This document shows, one piece after another, positions 34,721-41,789 of a DNA stretch of 64,000 nucleotides. The position numbers were made by a program, and so were the translations under genes. The stretch is from Flavobacterium psychrophilum (GTDB lineage: Bacteria; Bacteroidota; Bacteroidia; Flavobacteriales; Flavobacteriaceae), in the NCBI GenBank assembly GCA_945879625.1, contig CAMCVA010000006.1, forward strand, positions 1 to 64,000, read 5' to 3'. How positions within the stretch are numbered: the stretch's first letter is position 1; each line of letters starts with the position of its first letter. A model generated the notes under the pieces. It searched no databases. It was not told where the DNA came from and saw only the letters and a program-made list of their open reading frames with translations.

Positions 34721-36964
34721 ATGAGAAAATGTTTCGCCCTACTGTTGTTTTTGTCAAGCAGTATTTTAGTTGCCCAAGAAGCAGCTAAGCCCAAAGAAAA
34801 AGGAACTGTTGATGTAAATAAATTTCGTCAAAACTACGATCTGTTTGCCACACCCAATATGTACCGCACGGCATCGGGAGCCCCCGGTCCGGAGTATTAC
34901 CAACAACAAGCCGATTATAAAATTGACATCGAGCTCGACGACAAAAACACCCGCTTGTATGGGATTGAAACCATTACCTACCACAACAATGCCAAGGAAT
35001 CATTGGATTATTTGTGGATTCAACTGGATCAAAACCAACAAGCCAAAAACTCGTATTCCAAATTAGTGGGGAGTAACAAGACCGATCCGGCGATGAGTCC
35101 GCAAGGCTTTTCTCGCAATTACTTGGAAGAAAAATTTGACGGCGGTTTTCGTATTGATTACATCAAAGATGCCGCCGGGAAACCCATGCAATACACCATC
35201 AATCAAACGATGATGCGCGTAGAATTACCTAAGCCATTGGCCTACAATCAGAGTGTTTCTATTACCATTAAATTCTGGTACAACATCAACAATTATATGC
35301 TCGATGGCGGCCGTTCGGGCTACGAGCACTTTGACAAAGACGGAAACAACCTCTATGTGTTAGCTCAATTTTATCCCAGGATGGCGGTTTACAATGATGT
35401 AGAAGGCTGGCAAAATATGCAGTTTTGGGGCAGTGGCGAATTTGCGCTTCCCTTCGGAAATTTTGAGGTGAACATTACCGTACCAGCTGATCACATTATG
35501 GAGGCAACCGGTACCTTGCAAAACCGAGCAGAAGTGTTCACAAAAGCCCAATTGCAGCGTTATGCGTTGGCCGAAAAATCCTATGACAAACCCGTAATAG
35601 TAGTTACTCAAGCCGAGGCGGAGGCCGCCGAAAAATTATTTTCAACCCAGAAGAAAACCTGGAAATTCAAAGCCGAGAATGTGCGTGATTTTGGAATTGC
35701 CACTTCGCGCAAATTTATCTACGACGCCATGGCTGTAAAATTGGGCGGCAAAGATGTGATGGCTGTTTCGGTCTATCCCAAAGAAGGCAATCCGTTGTGG
35801 GAAGAATATTCTACGAGAGCCGTTGCCCATACCTTAAAAAGTTATTCGAGTTATACCTTTGATTATCCCTATCCCAAAGCCGTTTCGGTACACGCCAACG
35901 ACCAAGGCATGGAATACCCCATGATTTGTTGGAATTTTGGCCGTCCAGATGCTGATGGTAAATACACAGATCGACTCAAATATGGTATGTTGGGCGTAAT
36001 TATTCACGAAGTGGGGCATAATTTTTTCCCCATGATTATCAACTCAGACGAGCGCCAATGGACCTGGATGGATGAAGGGCTCAATACATTTATGGAATAC
36101 TTGGCCGAGATTACTTTTGATCCCAATTTCCCCGTTGATCGTGGTCCGGCTCGTTTAATTGTGCCCTACATGAGCGGCGCGCAATCGGGCTTGGAACCCA
36201 TTATGACCAACTCAGAAAGTATTCGTCAGTTTGGCAGCAACGCCTATGGCAAACCGGCTGCTGGATTAAACATTTTGCGCGAAACCATTATGGGCCGTGA
36301 GTTGTTTGATTACGCGTTTAAAACCTATGCCAACCGCTGGAAATTCAAACACCCCACGCCCGAAGATTTCTTCAGAACCATGGAAGATGCCTCGGCGGTA
36401 GATTTGGATTGGTTTATTAGAGGCTGGTTTTATACCACCGATTATACCGATATTGGCATCAAAGAAGTAAAAAAATACTTTGTTTCCAACAACGAAACCA
36501 AAGAAGTGAAAGACTATTTGTCCAAAAGACGCCGCCGCCGTTCGGGCACGGATGGTCCGATGGTGTATATGGTGGCCGAGGGCAGCGAAGATTACACACC
36601 CGATATGAACAAGTCTTTTGATCCCAAAGGAATTACTCACTTGGATGCGTACATCAAAACCCATTTTACGCCCGAGGAACAAGCCAAATTGGTGGTGCCC
36701 AAGTACTTTTATCAAGTAACTTTTGATAAACCAGGCGGCTTGGTGATGCCCATTATTGTAGAGTTAACTTTTGAAGATGGCACAACCGAAAACCATGTTT
36801 TTCCAGCACAAATTTGGCGCCTCAACGATGCCGAAGTTTCCCGTACCTTCGCCACACAAAAGGCCATTACCAAAATTGTGGTCGATCCCAAATTAGAAAC
36901 TGCCGATATTGATGTAACCAACAATACCTGGCCCAAGCAAGAGGTTCAATCAAAGTTTGACTAA
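34721..36964 (+). CDS. M1-family metallopeptidase, exported
   Basis: A 747-residue zinc aminopeptidase-like enzyme with a signal peptide (1-18, ends LVAQ). Zinc site HEVGHNFFPMI (His429, His433) and the third ligand Glu in WTWMDEGLNTFMEY fit HExxH-x18-E. The exopeptidase loop GMEYPMI replaces the classic GAMEN, as in other exported Bacteroidota M1 members, so N-terminal specificity is uncertain. A basic KRRRRRS patch occurs near residue 604. It probably acts in the periplasm or on the surface. tatA follows after 24 bases. Confidence 0.9.
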   Translation: MRKCFALLLFLSSSILVAQEAAKPKEKGTVDVNKFRQNYDLFATPNMYRTASGAPGPEYYQQQADYKIDIELDDKNTRLYGIETITYHNNAKESLDYLWIQLDQNQQAKNSYSKLVGSNKTDPAMSPQGFSRNYLEEKFDGGFRIDYIKDAAGKPMQYTINQTMMRVELPKPLAYNQSVSITIKFWYNINNYMLDGGRSGYEHFDKDGNNLYVLAQFYPRMAVYNDVEGWQNMQFWGSGEFALPFGNFEVNITVPADHIMEATGTLQNRAEVFTKAQLQRYALAEKSYDKPVIVVTQAEAEAAEKLFSTQKKTWKFKAENVRDFGIATSRKFIYDAMAVKLGGKDVMAVSVYPKEGNPLWEEYSTRAVAHTLKSYSSYTFDYPYPKAVSVHANDQGMEYPMICWNFGRPDADGKYTDRLKYGMLGVIIHEVGHNFFPMIINSDERQWTWMDEGLNTFMEYLAEITFDPNFPVDRGPARLIVPYMSGAQSGLEPIMTNSESIRQFGSNAYGKPAAGLNILRETIMGRELFDYAFKTYANRWKFKHPTPEDFFRTMEDASAVDLDWFIRGWFYTTDYTDIGIKEVKKYFVSNNETKEVKDYLSKRRRRRSGTDGPMVYMVAEGSEDYTPDMNKSFDPKGITHLDAYIKTHFTPEEQAKLVVPKYFYQVTFDKPGGLVMPIIVELTFEDGTTENHVFPAQIWRLNDAEVSRTFATQKAITKIVVDPKLETADIDVTNNTWPKQEVQSKFD

Positions 36965-36988
36965 CAAATTCATTAAAACAAAACAAGT

Positions 36989-37333
36989 ATGTTTGGAATA
37001 GGTGGCGGTGAAATTGTATTCATCATTTTAGTAATCCTGATGTTGTTTGGCTCCGATAAAATTCCAGAAATCGCCCGAACATTGGGCAAAATTATAGCCC
37101 AACTCAAAAACGCGACCAATGATATCAAAAGTGAAATACAAAAAGGAGCAGAAGCCAATGGTTTAGATACAACTATCAACGATTTTAAAAGCGATTTTAC
37201 CGATATAGGCGCGAGCATCACCAAAGACATTCAAGAAGCCAAAACCAATATGGAAACGCAAACCAATTCTACTTTAGAAGGCGTTGCCAACGAAGTAAAC
37301 GAACTCGAAGGACCTGTAAAACGCCAATTCTAA
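36989..37333 (+). CDS. tatA: Sec-independent translocase subunit TatA/TatE
   Basis: A 114-residue pore-forming subunit of twin-arginine export. One N-terminal transmembrane helix (5-22, GGGEIVFIILVILMLFG) with the polar residue near its start, hinge, and amphipathic helix KIPEIARTLGKIIAQLKNA. The long acidic tail (45-114) is longer than in E. coli TatA (89). No tatC is in the window. Its stop codon is immediately followed by the PAP2 ATG, so the two are translationally linked. Confidence 0.93.
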   Translation: MFGIGGGEIVFIILVILMLFGSDKIPEIARTLGKIIAQLKNATNDIKSEIQKGAEANGLDTTINDFKSDFTDIGASITKDIQEAKTNMETQTNSTLEGVANEVNELEGPVKRQF

Positions 37334-37909
37334 ATGAAGGAAGTTATTGCCTACGACCAACAGCTGTTTGTGTTTCTCAACAATTTGGGCTCTGCTGCCT
37401 ATGACGAGTTTTGGTTGTTTCTCACCAAGCAAACGCATTGGACTCCCTTTTTTTTGGTGCTGTTGCTTGTGATTTATAAAAAAGTCGGCTGGAAACAAAC
37501 CCTGTTTTTGCTACTTTTTATGGCGGCGCTCATCACCTTTACCGATCAATTCACCAACTTGGTGAAGAATACTGTACAGCGGTTACGGCCCTGCAACACA
37601 CCCAATTTACTTGGGCACATTCGCATAGTCAAAGCCAGCGATACCTTTAGTTTTTTCTCGGGACACGCGGCCAATTCGATGGCAGTCGCTACTTTTTTGT
37701 TTGCTGTATTTCGCTCAAAAATTTCCTGGTTCAAGTGGCTTTTTTTGTGGCCGCTCGTATTTGCCTACAGCCGCATTTACTTGGGCCTCCACTTTCCGCT
37801 CGATATTTTGGCCGGTTTTGCCTTTGGAAGTTGCAGCGGCTACACCTTCTCCCGTTTGTATGTAAACTGGGAAAAAAAATCGTTTTTCGGTTTTGTTTTC
37901 AGGAGCTAA
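37334..37909 (+). CDS. PAP2-family membrane phosphatase
   Basis: A 191-residue integral membrane phosphatase with about five helices. The three phosphatase motifs are KNTVQRLRP (K-x6-R-P), FFSGHAANS (x-SGH) and SRIYLGLHFPLD (S-R-x5-H-x3-D). Substrates could be undecaprenyl diphosphate (lipid carrier recycling) or phosphatidate; the motifs do not decide. It starts directly at the end of tatA. Its stop TAA lies in the left arm of REP-like copy B. Confidence 0.9.
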   Translation: MKEVIAYDQQLFVFLNNLGSAAYDEFWLFLTKQTHWTPFFLVLLLVIYKKVGWKQTLFLLLFMAALITFTDQFTNLVKNTVQRLRPCNTPNLLGHIRIVKASDTFSFFSGHAANSMAVATFLFAVFRSKISWFKWLFLWPLVFAYSRIYLGLHFPLDILAGFAFGSCSGYTFSRLYVNWEKKSFFGFVFRS

Positions 37910-37980
37910 TTCCAGCTGTCCGTTCTATTTTTTGTGTCCAACCCGGCCACAAAAAGATGCCACTTCCATCTGGGCTATAG
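37901..37980 (+). repeat. REP-like palindromic repeat, copy B
   Basis: Arms GGAGCTAATTCCAGCTGTCC and GATGCCACTTCCATCTGGGC frame a hairpin TTTTTGTG (37929-37936) / CACAAAAA (37948-37955). The element contains the stop codons of both flanking convergent genes (TAA of the PAP2 gene, TAG of the O-methyltransferase) and probably acts as their terminator. Confidence 0.75.
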
Positions 37981-38616
37981 CACCCGGCTCACGGTAAGGC
38001 CGTCGCGTATGGGCAACAATACTGTTTCTACGCGGGGATCGTTGCGCAACAGTTTGTTGTATTCAATTAGAATTTTAGTACTGAGGTCATTGGGTTCTAG
38101 GGGCTCCAATACTTTTCCGCTCCACAACACATTGTCCGAGAGTATAATGCCGCCCGGATTCATTTTGGGCACGATGAGCTCGTAATAGTTCAGGTAATTT
38201 TCTTTGTCGGCATCGATAAACACCAAATCAAACTTTACATCTAGCTTAGGAATTACAGCCGTTCCCTCGCCCAAGTGTTGCACAATTTGCGTTCCCCATC
38301 TCGACAGGTCAAAGTACTTGCGCTGAAAATCAACCAATTCTTCCTTGATATCTATGGTGTGCAACTGCCCGTCTTTTTGCATGCCTTCGCACAGACAAAG
38401 CGAAGCATAGCCGGTATAGGTGCCAATTTCTAAGATGGTTTTTGGCCGAATTAATTTAGATAACATACTGAGCACACGGCCTTGAAAGTGTCCGCTTAGC
38501 ATGCGTGGTAACAACACTTTTTGGTAGGTTTCTTTGTTGAGTTGCGCCAACAAAGGCGGTTCAGCCTGGCTGTGTTTTTCAATATAATCTTCTAATTCTT
38601 CCGAAATAAAGTGCAT
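37975..38616 (-). CDS. O-methyltransferase, class I SAM (COMT/CCoAMT-like)
   Basis: A 213-residue Mg-dependent O-methyltransferase of the family-3 type. SAM motif LEIGTYTGYASLCLCEGM (about 62-79), HTIDIKEE, metal-binding FDLVFIDADKENYLNYYE, GGIILSDNVLWSGKV. Bacterial members act on catechols or other small phenolics; the substrate here is unknown. The stop codon TAG falls in the right arm of REP-like copy B. It has a good promoter and is divergent from rlmN. Confidence 0.9.
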   Translation of the reverse strand: MHFISEELEDYIEKHSQAEPPLLAQLNKETYQKVLLPRMLSGHFQGRVLSMLSKLIRPKTILEIGTYTGYASLCLCEGMQKDGQLHTIDIKEELVDFQRKYFDLSRWGTQIVQHLGEGTAVIPKLDVKFDLVFIDADKENYLNYYELIVPKMNPGGIILSDNVLWSGKVLEPLEPNDLSTKILIEYNKLLRNDPRVETVLLPIRDGLTVSRVL

Positions 38617-38640
38617 GAAATAGAATTTTTAGGTTGGCCC

Positions 38641-38668
38641 CAAAGTTATCAAAATCTGTGCTCATCAA
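38641..38668 (-). promoter_or_regulatory. Promoter of the O-methyltransferase (TTG, 17-base spacer, TAACTTTG)
   Basis: Minus-strand TAACTTTG (38641-38648) and TTG (38666-38668), 17 bases apart, 24 bases before the ATG. Confidence 0.75.
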
Positions 38669-38684
38669 ATCAACAAATAGTCGT

Positions 38685-38692
38685 TAAATTTG
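38685..38692 (+). promoter_or_regulatory. Promoter -7 element TAAATTTG of rlmN
   Basis: Exact TAnnTTTG with its final G only four bases before the rlmN ATG, implying a leaderless or nearly leaderless mRNA. Confidence 0.6.
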
Positions 38693-38696
38693 CCGC

Positions 38697-39737
38697 ATGA
38701 CCGAACCCAAAAAAGACATCCGCGCGTGCAGCAAAGAACAACTTCGCGAATTTTTTGTTGCCCAAGGCGATCAAGCATTCCGAGGGAACCAAGTATACGA
38801 ATGGCTGTGGAGCAAAGGCGCTCACCATTTTGCCGACATGACCAATTTGTCCAAACCCACACGCGAATTGCTCGAAACCCATTTTGTGATCAACCACATT
38901 GCAGTCGATCAGATGCAACGCAGCAGCGACGGAACCGTAAAAAATGCGGTACGCTTGCACGATGGCTTGGTAGTCGAATCGGTATTAATACCCACGGCTA
39001 CCCGAACCACAGCTTGTGTGTCGAGCCAAGTGGGGTGTAGTTTAGATTGTAATTTTTGTGCCACGGCGCGCCTCAAACGCATGCGTAACTTGGAACCCGG
39101 TGAAATCTATGACCAAGTTGTCGCCATTGATCGTGAAAGCCGTTTGTACTACAACAGACCGCTATCCAATATTGTGTTCATGGGCATGGGCGAGCCGCTC
39201 ATGAATTACCCCAATGTAATCAAAGCTATTGAGCTAATTACCGCCGAAGAAGGATTGGGCATGTCGCCCAAACGCATCACGGTTTCTACTTCGGGCATTC
39301 CCAAACTCATTAAGAAAATGGCCGACGACGAAGTGAAATTCAAGTTGGCGGTTTCCTTGCATTCAGCCATTGATGAGGTGCGCGCACGCATCATGCCGTT
39401 TTCGGTGAATTTTCCGTTGCAGGACTTACGCGAGAGTTTGGCCTATTGGTACCAACATACCAAAAGTAAAATCACCTACGAATATGTAGTTTGGCAAGGC
39501 ATCAACGACAACCGCGAAGCCATTGACGCTTTGGTCAAATTTTGTAAATACGTGCCTTGCAAAGTGAATCTCATCGAATACAATCCCATTGATGATGGTG
39601 AGTTTCAGCAAGCTTCACCCGAGGCCGTTAACCAGTATATCCTGGCCTTAGAAAAAGCTGGTATAGTAGTTAAAGTACGCCGAAGTCGGGGCAAAGATAT
39701 TGATGCAGCCTGCGGCCAATTGGCCAATAAATCATAA
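38697..39737 (+). CDS. rlmN: 23S rRNA A2503 / tRNA A37 C2-methyltransferase RlmN
   Basis: A 346-residue radical-SAM enzyme that methylates C2 of adenosine 2503 in 23S rRNA and of A37 in some tRNAs. The 4Fe-4S site is Cys114, Cys118 and Cys121 in CSLDCNFC; MGMGEPLMN follows, and the C-terminal Cys in DIDAACGQL is the methyl-carrier region's partner. Length is normal. The start has a promoter element ending four bases upstream, so initiation without a leader is likely. Confidence 0.96.
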   Translation: MTEPKKDIRACSKEQLREFFVAQGDQAFRGNQVYEWLWSKGAHHFADMTNLSKPTRELLETHFVINHIAVDQMQRSSDGTVKNAVRLHDGLVVESVLIPTATRTTACVSSQVGCSLDCNFCATARLKRMRNLEPGEIYDQVVAIDRESRLYYNRPLSNIVFMGMGEPLMNYPNVIKAIELITAEEGLGMSPKRITVSTSGIPKLIKKMADDEVKFKLAVSLHSAIDEVRARIMPFSVNFPLQDLRESLAYWYQHTKSKITYEYVVWQGINDNREAIDALVKFCKYVPCKVNLIEYNPIDDGEFQQASPEAVNQYILALEKAGIVVKVRRSRGKDIDAACGQLANKS

Positions 39738-39768
39738 AAAAAGCCTCTACAAAATAGAGGCTTTTTCT
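39736..39768. terminator. Bidirectional terminator between rlmN and the lipoprotein gene
   Basis: Stem AAGCCTCTA (39741-39749) / TAGAGGCTT (39755-39763), A-run and T-run on either side. Confidence 0.9.
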
Positions 39769-39784
39769 TTTAGTTGGCTATATA

Positions 39785-40642
39785 TTAGGGATTGCCAATG
39801 ATGATGTTGTAGGCATTTCCGTTTATTGTAAAAACCGCCAAATTATCGCAATCGCCAGAGCCATAATTTAAGGTTGAGGTTTGTGCAGGGCGTTCAAACG
39901 TAATTACTCCTTGTACGATAAGTGGTTTGCTAGTTAAGGCGCAACTCATTTTTACAATCAGTGGAGAAGTAATAGTACTTACTTGATCCGCCAGATTAGG
40001 ATAAGTAGTAGTCCAACTTCCGGTTACTTCGTATACGTTGTCACTCAACAATGGTGTGTCATAACCGGCAGTAATTGTTCTAGTTCGTGAACCTACTCGG
40101 TCAAACATACGTCCATCAGGGAAGGTTGCCGTGAGATCCATATTCATTACAACAACCGGAAGACCTTGCACGAACGTACGGGTGAAATTTTTGTTTCCTA
40201 CAATTTTAATGTTGTTGTGGTAAAAATTCACGAATTCATAATTGATTGATTGGGAAGCGGCAGTGGGTTGATATACAAAGCTCACAATAATTTGTCCTCG
40301 TAATACATTGCCATTGGCCATTGGGCAACCTACAGTTCCAAAATCGATGGTTTTGGTTACAGTTTGTCCCACTTGGACAGGTGTTCCAAATGCAGGATTT
40401 CTTTCCACTGTTGCACAAGCGGGTAAATTACTTTGACTACTAGCTGATTCCAATCCGCGTCCACTAGTGTTAGCCGCTGTGGCATCATAGGCGTTTTCAA
40501 CTATATCGGATACATCGTCGTTGGCCAAATCAATTTTGGCATTTACTTTGGCTTCATCGGCTGTAGAGCCTAAATCTTCTTTTTGGCAACCCATTAAGGT
40601 TAAGCCACAAACAACTAAAAGACCTAAAATTTTTGTTTTCAT
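39785..40642 (-). CDS. Lipoprotein of unknown function
   Basis: A 285-residue lipoprotein. Signal with lipobox LTLMGC (Cys19) followed by QKED. After an acidic linker (20-75), the mature part is beta-rich with repeated aromatic/hydrophobic strands (QIIVSFVYQ, INYEFVNFYHNN, TFPDGRMF, SWTTTYP) and four cysteines that could pair. I do not recognise a named domain; similar lipoproteins without assigned role are widespread in Flavobacterium. Own promoter; ends at the hairpin shared with rlmN. Confidence 0.8.
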   Translation of the reverse strand: MKTKILGLLVVCGLTLMGCQKEDLGSTADEAKVNAKIDLANDDVSDIVENAYDATAANTSGRGLESASSQSNLPACATVERNPAFGTPVQVGQTVTKTIDFGTVGCPMANGNVLRGQIIVSFVYQPTAASQSINYEFVNFYHNNIKIVGNKNFTRTFVQGLPVVVMNMDLTATFPDGRMFDRVGSRTRTITAGYDTPLLSDNVYEVTGSWTTTYPNLADQVSTITSPLIVKMSCALTSKPLIVQGVITFERPAQTSTLNYGSGDCDNLAVFTINGNAYNIIIGNP

Positions 40643-40675
40643 ATGTACATTATTTTAAAAAGTTCGCATAAAGAC

Positions 40676-40683
40676 CAAAAGTA
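40676..40683 (-). promoter_or_regulatory. Promoter -7 element TACTTTTG of the unknown lipoprotein
   Basis: Exact TAnnTTTG on the minus strand, 33 bases before the ATG at 40642. Confidence 0.55.
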
Positions 40684-40736
40684 GTAAAAAAGGTTTAATT
40701 GTATTAAAATATATTTTTCAAACCTTGTCATTGTAC

Positions 40737-40744
40737 TATATTTG
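40737..40744 (+). promoter_or_regulatory. Promoter -7 element TATATTTG of the polyprenyl synthase
   Basis: Exact TAnnTTTG with its final G seven bases before the ATG at 40752; the mRNA leader would be about 0-3 bases. Confidence 0.6.
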
Positions 40745-40751
40745 TTACCCA

Positions 40752-41729
40752 ATGAATATCACAGCCCAAATTAAACAGCCGATACAACTGGAGATGGAAC
40801 TTTTCGAGAAAAAGTTCTACGAATCCATGACCTCCAATGTGGCTTTGTTGAATAGGATTACCTATTACATTGTGAACCGAAAAGGGAAGCAAATGCGTCC
40901 TATGTTTGTGTTTCTCACCGCCAAAATGCTGGCTGATGGCGCCATAAACGAACGCACCTATCGGGGCGCCTGTGTAATTGAACTCATTCATACCGCTACT
41001 TTGGTGCACGACGATGTGGTTGATGACAGCAACCGTCGTCGGGGTTTTTTCTCGATTAATGCCTTGTGGAAAAACAAAATTGCGGTCTTGGTGGGGGATT
41101 ATTTGTTGTCAAAAGGTTTGTTGCTTTCTATAGATCACGGTGATTTTGATTTGCTAAAAATTATTTCGGTGGCCGTTCGCGAAATGAGCGAAGGGGAGTT
41201 GTTGCAAATTGAAAAGGCCCGCCGACTGGATATCACCGAAGACATCTATTACGAAATCATCCGCAAAAAAACAGCAACCTTAATTGCTTCTTGTTGTGCC
41301 TTGGGCGCCAAATCAGTTTGTGACGACGAACAAAAAGTGGCCACTATGCGCAAATTTGGGGAGCTTATAGGCATGGCTTTTCAGATTAAAGACGATTTGT
41401 TTGATTACACCGATGACGCCATTGGCAAACCCACTGGCATCGACATCAAAGAACAAAAAATGACGCTGCCCTTAATTCACGTGCTCAACACCTGCAGTGC
41501 CCGAGAAAAAGCCTGGCTCATAAATTCGATCAAAAACCACAACAAAGACAAAAAGCGCGTGAAAGAAGTGATTGCTTTTGTAATTCAACATGAAGGCTTG
41601 CAATTTGCTCAGGAAAAAATGCTGGCGTTTCAACAAGAAGCCTTGACTTTGTTGCGGGATTTTCCCGAGTCTGTCTACAAAGATTCTCTTACGCTCATGG
41701 TCAATTATGTAATAGACCGAAAAATATAG
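40752..41729 (+). CDS. Long-chain polyprenyl diphosphate synthase (IspB-like)
   Basis: A 325-residue trans-prenyltransferase extending farnesyl-PP with isopentenyl-PP to make the side chain of menaquinone. First Asp-rich motif LVHDDVVDDSNRRRG (near 87-101), second motif FQIKDDLFDYTDD (near 212); GKQMRPMF substrate loop. The residues before the first motif are small (IHTAT), which allows a long product, but length cannot be fixed. The ATG at 40752 gives the conserved MNITAQIKQPI start; the track upstream overlaps the promoter. dnaG follows 60 bases later. Confidence 0.92.
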   Translation: MNITAQIKQPIQLEMELFEKKFYESMTSNVALLNRITYYIVNRKGKQMRPMFVFLTAKMLADGAINERTYRGACVIELIHTATLVHDDVVDDSNRRRGFFSINALWKNKIAVLVGDYLLSKGLLLSIDHGDFDLLKIISVAVREMSEGELLQIEKARRLDITEDIYYEIIRKKTATLIASCCALGAKSVCDDEQKVATMRKFGELIGMAFQIKDDLFDYTDDAIGKPTGIDIKEQKMTLPLIHVLNTCSAREKAWLINSIKNHNKDKKRVKEVIAFVIQHEGLQFAQEKMLAFQQEALTLLRDFPESVYKDSLTLMVNYVIDRKI

Positions 41730-41789
41730 CACAAGTGCTTCCCCATTTTGATTAATTTGTAGATTTACTTCCTTTCAAAATTTGTTTTC

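Noticed and set aside
36266..36715. 149-residue leftward ORF inside the M1 peptidase gene
   Set aside because: Antisense shadow; low-complexity Ile/Gly/Phe composition and no start context.
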